From positions 1 to 42,007 of the forward strand of contig JAISUZ010000103.1 of NCBI GenBank assembly GCA_031271785.1: a stretch of 42,007 nucleotides of DNA. The letters run 5' to 3'. Made by a program: the position numbers and the translations under genes. Position 1 is the first letter of the stretch; every line of letters begins with the position of its first letter. This DNA comes from Fibrobacter sp. (GTDB taxonomy: Bacteria > Fibrobacterota > Fibrobacteria > Fibrobacterales > Fibrobacteraceae). Of the stretch, positions 1 to 8,131 are shown in pieces. The notes under the pieces are model-generated. The model did no database searches, was not told where the DNA came from, and saw nothing but the letters and a program-made list of their open reading frames with translations.

Positions 1-98
1 AGTGGGTCACACCCGTTCCCTTTCCGAACACGGCAGTTAAGCCACTGATCGCCGATGGTACTTGGTCTTCGGATCTGGGAGAGTAGGTCGACGCCGGA
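1..98 (+). rRNA. rrf: 5S ribosomal RNA, 5' end cut off by the window edge
   Basis: The sequence carries the typical 5S core: CACACCCGTTCC, then CCGAACACGG, AGTTAAGCC, GCCGATGGTACTTGG and GGGAGAGTAGGTCG. Compared with the usual length of about 115-120 nt, roughly the first 20 nt lie outside the window. The closing stem partner is the CGCCGG near 91-97. It is probably the last gene of an rRNA operon that enters from the left. The exact 3' end is uncertain by a few bases. Confidence 0.93.
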
Positions 99-120
99 TT
101 CCCTTTTTTTATTCTATCAA

Positions 121-149
121 AAACAGCCTCCCTGAATGGGAGGCTGTTT
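121..149 (+). terminator. Strong hairpin behind 5S rRNA, probable rRNA operon terminator
   Basis: A perfect 12-bp stem (AAACAGCCTCCC, 121-132, with GGGAGGCTGTTT, 138-149) encloses a 5-nt loop. It is preceded by an A-rich run and followed by GTCGTTT. A T-run (104-110) also lies between the 5S end and the hairpin. The position directly after the 5S gene supports intrinsic termination of the rRNA operon. The U-tract after the stem is short. Confidence 0.7.
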
Positions 150-445
150 GTCGTTTAAAGAAAAAGCTTTAAAGATATCGGCGGACAACGCAGTTAAAAA
201 GGGGGTAATGTGGAGGAAGTACTTCCAGAAGGTTCCTGGAAAAACTTACCTCGTTTCTTCGCTCATTTTAAAAGTCTTACATGACCTTACGAACAGGGGG
301 GATGCGCAAAACCCGCCGGGCACCCCGGCGACTAACAGAAGCCGGATCGTAAAATGAAGAACTTGGGTGCACGATATAGGCTTTGAGGTCATTGACCTCA
401 AGACCAAGCGGGGTTGAAGCGAGGGGGATTATTCCCCCTTCAAAA
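150..445. other. Gene-free stretch with a series of inverted repeats
   Basis: No convincing gene is seen between the 5S terminator and the next CDS. The only open frame (136-357) has no recognisable domain. The stretch instead holds at least five dyads: GGAAGTACTTCC (215-226); TTCCAG (223-228) with CTGGAA (236-241); a 7-bp GC stem CGCCGGG/CCCGGCG (314-330); the 9-1-9 palindrome TTGAGGTCA-T-TGACCTCAA (383-401); and AGGGGGA/TCCCCCT (422-439). This could be a decayed repeat element, a structured RNA or a protein-binding region. The sequence does not decide between these. Confidence 0.5.
411..438 (+). repeat. Interspersed hairpin repeat (family B), copy 1
   Basis: GGGTTGAAGCGAGGGGGAT followed by a short A/T loop and CCCCC. 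A near-identical block occurs in the opposite orientation at 22886-22911 (two mismatches and a 2-nt length difference). The G5/C5 arms form a hairpin in both copies. The upstream word CCGGATCG is also shared by both surroundings, which suggests a longer, diverged element. Confidence 0.55.
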
Positions 446-468
446 AATAAAGTTTGGGGATGAGATCG

Positions 469-948
469 TTAAGGTGTTTTATTCAAGCGCTTGCAGGTAA
501 AATCGGAGGCTTCTAACTTGAAAACCGTGACCGAGTCGATCATGTGTTCCGGAAAAGTAAATTCTTTGTCTTTGACATATTTTTTCATCAGCAGTTTCAA
601 CCCTTTTATTTTTTCTTCTTTTTCGGGGCACAGGGATATTTTTCCGTTTCCGACGATACTTTCATATTCCATCGTGTATTCGCAGGCTTCGGCGGCTTCG
701 ATCAGTTTGTGGGAGCAGTCCATTTCAAAACAGGCTAAGGGATTTTTTTGAAGGATTTCAAACTTTTTGCCTTCTTTTATGCCGTGAAAATACAGTGTCA
801 GCGTTTCGTGAGTGTATTCATATCCGAAATTCACCGGTACGATATACGGAATATTATTGTCCGATAAGGCGAGGCGGCACACATCACATTTTTCAATGAT
901 TTTGGTGATTTCCGTTTTGTCCTTGATTTCTCTGTCCGATCTTCTCAT
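469..948 (-). CDS. Pyridoxamine 5'-phosphate oxidase family flavoprotein (NimA-like)
   Basis: This 159-aa protein has the opening typical of the PNPOx-like split-barrel group that includes nitroimidazole-resistance-type NimA proteins: MRRSDREI, a helix ending in CDVCRLAL, and YIVPVNFGYEY at about residues 35-45. The centre has LYFHGIKEGKKFEIL and the C-terminus has TVFKLEASDFTCK. Family members bind FMN or a related flavin and act in the cytoplasm; the substrate is usually unknown. The length is normal for the family. The ATG is preceded by GAGG seven bases upstream. It is transcribed toward the rRNA end, with no close operon partner. Resistance activity cannot be inferred from sequence. Confidence 0.88.
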   Translation of the reverse strand: MRRSDREIKDKTEITKIIEKCDVCRLALSDNNIPYIVPVNFGYEYTHETLTLYFHGIKEGKKFEILQKNPLACFEMDCSHKLIEAAEACEYTMEYESIVGNGKISLCPEKEEKIKGLKLLMKKYVKDKEFTFPEHMIDSVTVFKLEASDFTCKRLNKTP

Positions 949-1063
949 GGTTAAACCTCGCTTTGGGATTCCGTTTCTTGAATAAATTTAACATTGAGGT
1001 TTGTGATTTGGGTAATCCCGACTGATGTTTTCCCCGATTGATGCCGTTAGAATACCGAATTTT

Positions 1064-1834
1064 TCAAGATTTCCCTTTTTTTCTTTCTACTTCCGCTTTT
1101 AATTCCCTCAGTTTCCAGCGGGTACGGCGGTCTTCCAATACGAAATTGGGGCGTACGCCTCTGTCTTCGGCTGTTTGAATCCAGCGCAATGCTTCGTCGT
1201 ATTGTTTTTGTTCCAGGTAGTATTCGGCGATAAACAGGTAGGTGTTTAAGTCTCCCGGGTTTTGTTCGTGTGCTTTGAGTAAGTTCGGGAGTACGAGTTT
1301 TTTGTCGGGCCAGTTGAGAATAATAGGGATGTAAGGCAAGAGTTGATGAGACCGCCCGATGATTTGGTAATCTTCGGCAAGGTGACAGAGGTTGTAAACT
1401 TTGCCGCCCACACCTTCTTTGACGGCTTGAAACGGTCCGTATTCTTTTCCCCAGAGTGATAAATTGAGTGCGTATAAACTTGCGATGGTTTTGTTTTTCG
1501 GGTAGCGCGCGTGCATTTGCTCGCCGAGTTGTTTGGCTTCGGTGTGGCTTTTCATGCGTTCTTCCTTGGAGGGGCTCGCATGGCAGCCTTGAAAATAATA
1601 GGCGCGCAGTAATTGCTCGGCGGCGATTTCTTCGACTTGAGAATCCCGAAGCGCTATTTGATAAGCGGCAATCGCGCGGTTGATATAGTCCGGTTTGGCC
1701 TGGTCGCTTTCGGTTCCCAGGGCGCGCCTTTCATACCAGTAGTCGCCTTCCCGGAGCGCCTCGATGCCCTCTCCGGCGATTCCCCAGTGAAATCCAAGAA
1801 TCATGACAAAAAAGAGGATTGTCTTTATTTTCAT
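1064..1834 (-). CDS. Secreted TPR-like protein of unknown function
   Basis: The 256-aa product begins MKIKTILFFVMILGFHWGIAG, a clear Sec signal peptide with no lipobox cysteine, so export to the periplasm is expected. The rest is helical with TPR-like spacing: AIAAYQIALRDSQVEEIAAEQLLRAYYFQG near residues 55-85, and LNTYLFIAEYYLEQKQYDEALRWIQTAEDRG in the last quarter. The upstream in-frame GTG at 1846 would add four residues before the signal; the ATG at 1834 is preferred because it starts the signal peptide. The function is not recognised. A role in protein-protein contact is the usual inference for such repeats. Confidence 0.7.
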   Translation of the reverse strand: MKIKTILFFVMILGFHWGIAGEGIEALREGDYWYERRALGTESDQAKPDYINRAIAAYQIALRDSQVEEIAAEQLLRAYYFQGCHASPSKEERMKSHTEAKQLGEQMHARYPKNKTIASLYALNLSLWGKEYGPFQAVKEGVGGKVYNLCHLAEDYQIIGRSHQLLPYIPIILNWPDKKLVLPNLLKAHEQNPGDLNTYLFIAEYYLEQKQYDEALRWIQTAEDRGVRPNFVLEDRRTRWKLRELKAEVERKKGKS

Positions 1835-1858
1835 GAGGCTTGTCACGGCGCTTGAGGG

Positions 1859-2002
1859 TTAAATTCTCCATGTTTGCAAAAGTTTGTTCACTTTTGCAAT
1901 CCGGACTTTTTCGTCTTCGGTTCCGTGGAAAGATTTGAAAAGGAGGTTGCGATATTCCATTAACGCAGCGCGAATCAGTGTTTTTTCTTCTTTTTTTAGC
2001 AT
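1859..2002 (-). CDS. Small conserved-looking hypothetical protein (47 aa)
   Basis: An ATG at 2002 gives a 47-residue charged, helical peptide: MLKKEEKTLIRAALMEYRNL, then LFKSFHGTEDEKVRIAKVNKLLQTWRI. The longer open frame to 2146 overlaps the end of the phosphofructokinase gene and its extra N-terminus looks like noise, so the short form is chosen. It lies 31 bp behind the pfk gene on the same strand and could be co-transcribed. No domain is recognised. The main support is the protein-like composition and the tidy fit between neighbours. Confidence 0.5.
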   Translation of the reverse strand: MLKKEEKTLIRAALMEYRNLLFKSFHGTEDEKVRIAKVNKLLQTWRI

Positions 2003-2033
2003 AGGCTTAATATAAACGAAAAGTGAAAAAATT

Positions 2034-3386
2034 TCACGTTCTTTTGATGGTTTTTCCCTGAAAATAATCTTGTTGGCGAGTGGCGCCGAGTACGGCGTGC
2101 CACAGGCTGTCTTTCGGGTCGATTTTTTTCCGTTCCTTGACGGCATAGAAAACGGGGACGTGTGTGAATTGTCCGTTCATGCTGCCCACAAGCATATTGG
2201 TTTTTCCGGCCATGGCGGCGTGAACGGCGTTTTCAGCGAGTTGAAAACAGAAAATCGCATCGGTTCCTTTGGCGGGAATGCTGCGAATGGTGTAGCTCGG
2301 GTCGAAATACTTGATATGGATTTCTTTTCCGATTTTATCGAAGTGCGCTTTGATCTTTGCCGTCAGATAATCGCCGATATCGTTTTTGAGAATATTGCCG
2401 CTTTCATCTTTTTGTTCGGGTATATTTTCAAAGAAGTTTTGCCCGGCTCCTTCGGCAACGACCAATACGGCGTGTTCTTTTCCGCTATTATAACGGTTTT
2501 CGAGCGCTTTGAATAGTCCGTGTTCGCCTTCGAGTTCGAAAGGAACTTCCGGCACCAAACAAATGTTTACAACGGTGGTGGCGAGAGAGGCGTAAGCGGC
2601 GATAAAGCCGGAGTCACGCCCCATGAGTTTTACAAGCCCGAGTCCGTTAAAGACTCCGTTGGCTTCGGTATGGGCGTTGTTGATGATATTACAGGCGCTC
2701 AAAACGGCGGTTTCAAATCCGAAGGTACGATCTACAAGGTTTAAATCGTTATCAATGGTTTTGGGAATGCCGATTACGGAAATGGGTTGTTTTCTCCGTT
2801 CGATTTCTTTGGTGATGTCCTGTACACCGCGGAGGGTACCGTCGCCGCCGATACAAAAGAGGATATTGATGTTGAGTTTCATCAAAGTGTCCACGATGGC
2901 TTTGACAGGCTGTTCCCCGCGGGAACTGCCGAGAATCGTGCCGCCGTCTTCCTGAATGGCATCTACCACGTCGGGGTTTAATACTTGGGGCAAGAGTCCG
3001 AACTCAGGATTGAACCCGCGGTAGCCGTAACGGATTCCGGAGATGTTCCGCACGCCGTAATCAAACCACAGTACTTGAACGAGTCCTTTAATGACGTTGT
3101 TTAGCCCGGGGCAAAGTCCGCCGCAGGTTACGATGGCAACGTTTGTCCAGTCCGGATCGTGATAAATGGTTTCCCGAGGTCCCGCCATTTCAAGCGATGG
3201 GATCGGAATTCCCGAGTCGAAAAAATGTTTCAGTTTCGTAGTGTCGGTGGTGAGGCTTACCCGTTCCGTATCTTTAATAAATAATAAATCACTATCGGTT
3301 AAAGGTGATTTGAGAGTTCCTTTTCCAATGGATTGAATCGTAAAATCGTAGTCTTGAGGTTTGGCGAGAATTTCTTCTGGTGTCAT
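2034..3386 (-). CDS. pfkA: 6-phosphofructokinase, group II (clade X-like), probably ATP-dependent
   Basis: This 450-aa enzyme phosphorylates fructose 6-phosphate in glycolysis in the cytosol. Visible motifs are VTCGGLCPGLN (about 86-96), the nucleotide-site GGDGT (180-184), catalytic PKTIDND (208-214, Asp212), MGRDSG (255-260) and PEVPFELEG (279-287). The glycine in GGDG is the residue linked to ATP use, whereas PPi enzymes have GGDD. The lysine in PKTIDND is instead shared by PPi enzymes and the clade X (trypanosome-type) ATP enzymes. ATP use is therefore inferred. The start ATG at 3386 has GGAG eight bases upstream; a longer frame to 3482 would overlap the histidine kinase gene and is rejected. 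The length is normal for the long group. Confidence 0.9.
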   Translation of the reverse strand: MTPEEILAKPQDYDFTIQSIGKGTLKSPLTDSDLLFIKDTERVSLTTDTTKLKHFFDSGIPIPSLEMAGPRETIYHDPDWTNVAIVTCGGLCPGLNNVIKGLVQVLWFDYGVRNISGIRYGYRGFNPEFGLLPQVLNPDVVDAIQEDGGTILGSSRGEQPVKAIVDTLMKLNINILFCIGGDGTLRGVQDITKEIERRKQPISVIGIPKTIDNDLNLVDRTFGFETAVLSACNIINNAHTEANGVFNGLGLVKLMGRDSGFIAAYASLATTVVNICLVPEVPFELEGEHGLFKALENRYNSGKEHAVLVVAEGAGQNFFENIPEQKDESGNILKNDIGDYLTAKIKAHFDKIGKEIHIKYFDPSYTIRSIPAKGTDAIFCFQLAENAVHAAMAGKTNMLVGSMNGQFTHVPVFYAVKERKKIDPKDSLWHAVLGATRQQDYFQGKTIKRT

Positions 3387-3429
3387 GAGTTCTCCGGGAA
3401 AGGATAACCATAATTTAGTAAAGCGCGCG

Positions 3430-5241
3430 TTAAAAAGAAATCGGCGGGAAACGAATAATGGTGCGGAGTCCCGGCACTGCATTTTCTATGGAAACTTGCA
3501 TTCCCGTTAATTCGCAAAGCCGTTTGACCATGGAAAGTCCGATTCCCGTTCCGACGGTGGTTCTTGTCATTTCATTTTCAACGCGGTAGAATTCATCGAA
3601 AACGCGGTTCATTTCCTGAGAAGGAATACCCGGTCCGTAATCGCGGATGCTGAGTGAAATCACGTTTTCGGTGACGCGCAGTTCGAGTACAATCATTTTA
3701 TAATGGGCGGATTTGGCGAATTTGAGCGAGTTGTCCACCACATTCATTAAGACTTGCATCACTGCGTCTTTATCCATTAAAATTTCATAATCGCAAGCGT
3801 CGCTGCTTACGGTTAGATCGAAACCTTGTTTTTCAATATTTTTGCTGTAAGTGTTTACAAATTCTTCGAGTACGACTTTAGGGTTCAGTTTTTTCAATTG
3901 AATGTGCCAGCTGTTGCGTTCGAGTTTAGATAAGTTAAGTACATTTTGAATAAGTCTTGAAAGTCTTTCCGTTTCGCTTGCAATGGATTCGTAATATTTT
4001 TGGCGTTTCTGTTCGTTAGCGACCCATGAATTTTGAAGCAGTTCCGCATACATCCGGATAGCGGTCAGCGGGGTTTTCAATTCGTGGCTTACGGCGGAAA
4101 TAAAATCTTGCCGTTTACTTGCGAGGCGAAGCTGAGAGCGGATCATCTTGTAAAGTCCAATTAGAATACCGCCGAGAATGAGATACATTAAAATACCGAT
4201 GGCGATAATCATTTTGGTTCCTGGAGGTGCGGGCATGTCGCTCATGTAAATGGTGAGTTGCATTTGGTTGAGCGGCGCCTGTAAAGGAACGGAAATGAGT
4301 TCTCTCCGGGGTACGTTTTTGTTTCCGAAAATAGCGTAGGGGCTCGTTTTGGTACCGAATTCTAAAATCAGGTTGGTCCCTTCCGAAGAAGAGAGCGGCT
4401 CGCGCTGAATTAATTTCCGGAAGTAGTCGTTCAGGCGAACGGCGTAACCTTGGATAAATTGCTTGTTATTCCGCCAGATATTGCGGTAAAAAACAAGATA
4501 TTTGTCATTGAATTTTGCCTGAAACGGATCAATTGCAATTTCCATTACATCCGGAAAGTAAAGTTCCTGTGCCTCTTCTTTGATTGTGGAATCCTTTTCC
4601 GAAATTTTCCGGATTTGAGCGGATTCGACTTCAAAAATGAAAGTTTCTTTTTGGGTGCTTCGTTCCAGGCGGCGGTTAAACCGGCGTGCTTCACGCGCTT
4701 CATTGAGTTTAACGGCAAGTTTAATGTCTTCTCCGTAAAGGCGGTCGAGGCTGTCTTGCGGAGGTGCGCTGTAGGTTCTCTCTAAACCTTTGTTGCTGAT
4801 GTTCAGGATTTTTAAAACTTTTTGAATGGTGTCGCGCACCGCTTCCCGTTCGCGGCGGTTTTCTACCGGGATTTTTTCGAGAATACCGTCGGGAAGCACC
4901 GGCGTGCGAATGCCTCCGTCCGGATCCAGTTGAAAATGCCCGAGCATACCGCTGTAATGGCTTTCGATCGGAAATTGCGAGAGTTTGGAAAGAGTGACTT
5001 CTTCGCCGCCGATCACCGGAACGGCTTGAATAAAACGATACTCGGAATAGGAACGCTTTTCTTCAATGGCGAGGTCGTCGTAAATTCGTTGGTTTAGAAT
5101 TTGAATGATTAAATAAGCGTGTTCGCGTTGAGCGTATTGTGTTTCGTTTTGAAGATGCCGGTAAGAGTTTACTAACAGAAAAGCGATCGGAACCGCAATG
5201 ACTACGAAAATGACGGAAAAAATAAGTTTGAGCCGTTTCAT
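3430..5241 (-). CDS. Membrane sensor histidine kinase
   Basis: This 603-aa two-component sensor has TM1 at about 6-25, a large extracytoplasmic region of about 315 residues with no recognised sensor fold, and TM2 at about 343-364. The cytoplasmic kinase core follows: HisKA with SHELKTPLTAIR (phospho-accepting His386), N-box around Asn500-Asn504, G1 DYGPG (534-538) and G2 GTGIGLS (564-570). All catalytic blocks are intact. Its ATG overlaps the stop of the response regulator gene (ATGA, 4 bp), so the two form one operon and almost certainly a cognate pair. The signal is unknown. The adjacent outer-membrane barrel-like gene upstream hints at envelope sensing, but that is inference. Confidence 0.93.
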   Translation of the reverse strand: MKRLKLIFSVIFVVIAVPIAFLLVNSYRHLQNETQYAQREHAYLIIQILNQRIYDDLAIEEKRSYSEYRFIQAVPVIGGEEVTLSKLSQFPIESHYSGMLGHFQLDPDGGIRTPVLPDGILEKIPVENRREREAVRDTIQKVLKILNISNKGLERTYSAPPQDSLDRLYGEDIKLAVKLNEAREARRFNRRLERSTQKETFIFEVESAQIRKISEKDSTIKEEAQELYFPDVMEIAIDPFQAKFNDKYLVFYRNIWRNNKQFIQGYAVRLNDYFRKLIQREPLSSSEGTNLILEFGTKTSPYAIFGNKNVPRRELISVPLQAPLNQMQLTIYMSDMPAPPGTKMIIAIGILMYLILGGILIGLYKMIRSQLRLASKRQDFISAVSHELKTPLTAIRMYAELLQNSWVANEQKRQKYYESIASETERLSRLIQNVLNLSKLERNSWHIQLKKLNPKVVLEEFVNTYSKNIEKQGFDLTVSSDACDYEILMDKDAVMQVLMNVVDNSLKFAKSAHYKMIVLELRVTENVISLSIRDYGPGIPSQEMNRVFDEFYRVENEMTRTTVGTGIGLSMVKRLCELTGMQVSIENAVPGLRTIIRFPPISF

Positions 5242-5939
5242 TCCGAATCGGTTCGAAGCTGATAACCTTCACCCCGGAAAGTAACGAGTATTTTCGGGTG
5301 TGCCGGGTCTTCTTCTATTTTTTTGCGAAGTTTCGTAATGTGAATATCCACGGTCCGTGTGGACACATCGTCGGCATTGTCGTAGCCCCAAACTTCTTTC
5401 AGAAGGTCGGTGCGAGGTACCGAGCTGTCGTGATTTTTCCAAAGATATTCCATGATTTCCACTTCTTTCCGCGTAAACGAAAGGGGGTTCTGCCCGCGTC
5501 TTCCGGTATATTCTCTCAAGTTCACAAAGAGATTCCCGATTCGGAACCGCCCTCCGACCCCCGGCTTCACGCGGCTGCGGCGCAGTACCGCTTCGATACG
5601 GGCAAAGAGCATGGTGGTGGAAAACGGTTTGGAAATATAGTCGTCGGCTCCGTACTGCAAGCCGTCGATGATATCACGGTCGGCATTTTTGGCGGAGAGA
5701 ATAATAATAGGGAGATCTTTATCTTTTTCACGAATCTGGTCACAGACGGAAAAACCGTCGAGCCCGGGAAGCATCAGGTCTAAAAGAATCAAATCATATT
5801 TTCCGGAAAGCCCTTCGGCCAGCGCGGAAATACCATCGGAAACGTGCTTTACCTCAAATCCTTTGAGCTCGCAGAGGTCAATTAAACCGTCGGCGATCGC
5901 CGGTTCGTCTTCCACAATTAAAATTCTTAAACCATCCAT
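5238..5939 (-). CDS. OmpR/PhoB-family response regulator
   Basis: The 233-aa protein has an N-terminal receiver domain (1-120) with acidic pocket Glu10-Asp11, phospho-acceptor Asp54 in LILLDLMLPG and Lys104 in SKPF. A C-terminal winged helix (about 135-230) follows, with LSFTRKEVEIMEYLWKN and the recognition region VSTRTVDIHITKLRKKIEED. It acts as a DNA-binding transcription factor controlled by the overlapping histidine kinase gene downstream (4-bp overlap). It lies 21 bp after the outer-membrane protein gene on the same strand, so all three may be co-transcribed. Targets are unknown. Confidence 0.94.
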   Translation of the reverse strand: MDGLRILIVEDEPAIADGLIDLCELKGFEVKHVSDGISALAEGLSGKYDLILLDLMLPGLDGFSVCDQIREKDKDLPIIILSAKNADRDIIDGLQYGADDYISKPFSTTMLFARIEAVLRRSRVKPGVGGRFRIGNLFVNLREYTGRRGQNPLSFTRKEVEIMEYLWKNHDSSVPRTDLLKEVWGYDNADDVSTRTVDIHITKLRKKIEEDPAHPKILVTFRGEGYQLRTDSE

Positions 5940-5960
5940 GCTTTTTTCCTGTAACTTTGC

Positions 5961-6749
5961 TTAAAGCGCAAAGCCGGCACCGCATTCGAGTACAAAATTT
6001 TGACGGTCCACTTCGTCCGGGAAGTCTCCGCCGAAATAATATTTTCCGTTAACGTAAACGGCAATCGGAATTACCGGGAGTTTGGCGCGTACTCCGAGGA
6101 GCGCGTGACCCGCAAAGCTTTTTTCAAAACTGTCGCCGCCGAGTTGTTTGCCGAGTTCGTTTGCGAGTTTTTTAGCCTCTTCGTCGGTCATGCCGCCGGT
6201 ACTCAAAAGAGCGTCGCCCCCTTTGTCCATAAATTCTTTTACAAACGCGTGGTTCATAACCGGAGTATTGATAAAATAAGTCAAGCCGCCGCCAATGTAA
6301 GGGCGGATGATCGGAAGGAATGTGATCGGGTAAGTTACGCTCAAATCGCCGTTCATCGAGACGAATTTCGGCGATGCTTTTCCGAAAGGAACGCCGTCGA
6401 ATTTAAGTTCGACAGGTTGTTTCTTTTGGAGTTCTTCGGCGGCATTGTAAACGAAAAGATCGGCATTGTAAGAACCCCAGGCAATGTTGTAAGTAGCTTC
6501 TACATCCACAAACGGGAGAATATCCACCCAAAGCTTGAAGCCGAAACCCTGCATATCTTTGAAGTCTCCGTGGGAGTAGTTTACATCGCCGACATCAAGC
6601 CCTTCTACGGTTACATCTTTAACTTTGGTTTCTTTGGAAGCTTTCAAAGAAGTGCCGAAATTCGGCGCGTAATGAAAACCGATTCCCACAATCGCAAAGG
6701 CCTGGTGTGCGAGAAAGAGGGCGGAAAGGGCGAGAATTTTTGACTTCAT
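5961..6749 (-). CDS. Outer-membrane beta-barrel-like secreted protein
   Basis: Translation from the ATG at 6749 (GAGGAG nine bases upstream) gives 262 aa. It starts with signal peptide MKSKILALSALFLAHQAFA, and the mature part begins IVGIGFHYAPNFG. Alternating hydrophobic strands (GFGFKLWVDILPFVDVEATYNIAWG, IRPYIGGGLTYFINTP, HALLGVRAKLPVIPIAVYVNGKYYFGG) and a final strand ending in GAGFAL with terminal Leu suit a small outer-membrane barrel. No specific family is recognised. It is the first gene before the two-component pair and has its own likely promoter at 6777-6805. A link between barrel and signalling pair is a positional inference. Confidence 0.72.
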   Translation of the reverse strand: MKSKILALSALFLAHQAFAIVGIGFHYAPNFGTSLKASKETKVKDVTVEGLDVGDVNYSHGDFKDMQGFGFKLWVDILPFVDVEATYNIAWGSYNADLFVYNAAEELQKKQPVELKFDGVPFGKASPKFVSMNGDLSVTYPITFLPIIRPYIGGGLTYFINTPVMNHAFVKEFMDKGGDALLSTGGMTDEEAKKLANELGKQLGGDSFEKSFAGHALLGVRAKLPVIPIAVYVNGKYYFGGDFPDEVDRQNFVLECGAGFAL

Positions 6750-6776
6750 AAGGGTACTCCTCAAAATGATATGCTG

Positions 6777-6805
6777 AAATTACATAAAATAAGGAGAAAA
6801 TGCAA
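6777..6805 (-). promoter_or_regulatory. Probable sigma-70-type promoter of the outer-membrane protein / two-component operon
   Basis: On the minus strand, TTGCAT (6805-6800) and TAATTT (6782-6777) are separated by 17 bp, and the -10 box lies 27 bp before the ATG at 6749. The -35 matches four to five of six consensus positions; the -10 is weaker. Confidence 0.4.
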
Positions 6806-6848
6806 AAAAAAGTGAAAGTCATCACCTGTTAAGGCGGAGTAAGAGTGG

Positions 6849-8129
6849 TTATTTTCCGTTGTTCTTGAGTCGTTTCAGTTGTTCAAAGCGTTCTTTGAGA
6901 CTTTTTTCTTTGCCGTATTCGGTGGGGGTGTAAAATTCGGTACCGATTAAGGATTTGGGGAGGTGTTCCTGTGCGGAATAAGCTCCCGGACTGTCGTGGT
7001 CATAGCGATAGCCGTTGCCGTAACCGAGACTTTTCCCGACTTTGGTGACCGAGTTGCGGTAAGCTTTCGGAACCGGGAGAGTTCCGGTTTGTTCGATAAT
7101 CTGATTGACTTTGTTTCCCGCGAGTTCAAGGCTGTTGCTTTTCGGCGCGAGCGAGAGGTAAATTACGAGTTCATCGAGCGCAATAAGCCCTTCCGGAACG
7201 CCCATAAAGTCAAACGCTTCCCGTGCGGCGGTGGCGAGCAAGAGCGCGTTCGGGTCGGCAAGCCCTATATCTTCCATGGACATCCGCATTAATCGGCGGA
7301 GAAGAAATCGCGGGTCTTCGCCGCCCTTCAGCATGCGGTGAAGCCAATACAGGGCGGCGTCCGGGTCGCTCCCGCGGACGGATTTATGCAGAACGGAAAT
7401 GAGGTTGTAATGTTCTTCGCTCCGTTTGTCGTAACGGAGCGGTTTCTTGTATTGCATTTCTTCGAGAAGCGCGTCGTCAATTTGGGTGCGGCTGCCGAGG
7501 TTTCCTTCGATCCATTCCAGCTGATTTAAAAGAAACCGGGCGTCTCCGTCGGCCTGGCTCACGATTTTCTGAATCACTTCCGGAGAAACGTTCACCTCGC
7601 GCCTTTGCAGACCCCGCGGGTGGTCTTTCAATGCGGATAAGAAAAGCTGTGACAGGTGTTCGGGAGAAAGCGGGGCAAATAAAATCAGCTGACAGCGCGA
7701 AAGGAGCGCGGAGTTCACTTCAAACCCCGGATTCTCTGTGGTGGCGCCGATCAGAGTCACAGTACCGTCTTCCACGGCGCCGAGAAGAGCGTCTTGCTGC
7801 CCTTTATTAAAGCGATGAATTTCGTCGATAAAAAGAATGGTGGCAAGTCCGAGCGCCAAATGATCTTTTGCTTCGGCCATTACGGCTTTTACTTCTTTCA
7901 CTCCCGAAGAAACGGCTGAGATTGCAATAAACCGTTTCTTGGTGTTTTGGCGAATCACGTGCGCGAGGCTTGTTTTGCCGCAGCCGGGAGGTCCCCAAAA
8001 AATCATGCTCGGAACGGAATCATTCTCAAGACTCTTGCGAAGCAGGCTGCCGGCTCCGAGAATTTTACTTTGCCCTAAAAATTCATCAAGATTTTGAGGA
8101 CGGAGTCTTTCGGCGAGGGGGGCTGTCAT
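6849..8129 (-). CDS. rarA: Replication-associated recombination protein A (RarA/MgsA AAA+ ATPase)
   Basis: This 426-aa clamp-loader-like AAA+ ATPase acts at stalled replication forks. It opens with the family hallmark [17 protein letters not shown]. Walker [10 protein letters not shown] is at 46-54 and Walker [19 protein letters not shown] starts at 99. A sensor region with [19 protein letters not shown] follows, then the RarA C-terminal part with [28 protein letters not shown] and [11 protein letters not shown]. The length is normal. It lies 2 bp behind the thioesterase gene, so the two are probably translated from one mRNA, although no functional link is known. Confidence 0.96.
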   Translation of the reverse strand: MTAPLAERLRPQNLDEFLGQSKILGAGSLLRKSLENDSVPSMIFWGPPGCGKTSLAHVIRQNTKKRFIAISAVSSGVKEVKAVMAEAKDHLALGLATILFIDEIHRFNKGQQDALLGAVEDGTVTLIGATTENPGFEVNSALLSRCQLILFAPLSPEHLSQLFLSALKDHPRGLQRREVNVSPEVIQKIVSQADGDARFLLNQLEWIEGNLGSRTQIDDALLEEMQYKKPLRYDKRSEEHYNLISVLHKSVRGSDPDAALYWLHRMLKGGEDPRFLLRRLMRMSMEDIGLADPNALLLATAAREAFDFMGVPEGLIALDELVIYLSLAPKSNSLELAGNKVNQIIEQTGTLPVPKAYRNSVTKVGKSLGYGNGYRYDHDSPGAYSAQEHLPKSLIGTEFYTPTEYGKEKSLKERFEQLKRLKNNGK

Positions 8130-8131
8130 AG

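Noticed and set aside
136-357. 73-codon frame just behind the 5S rRNA
   Set aside because: It starts inside the terminator hairpin, has no ribosome binding site, and runs through inverted repeats; no protein-like pattern.
422-439. AGGGGGA/TCCCCCT hairpin as terminator of the NimA-like gene
   Set aside because: No T-run follows the stem on the minus strand, and the block is shared with another locus, so it is better read as a repeat.
3387-3482. Longer N-terminus for phosphofructokinase
   Set aside because: It would overlap the end of the histidine kinase gene, and the ATG at 3386 has a good ribosome binding site.
6000-6743. Open frame of 247 codons opposite the outer-membrane protein gene
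   Set aside because: Antisense shadow: the minus-strand protein has a signal peptide, ribosome binding site and promoter, the plus-strand frame has none.
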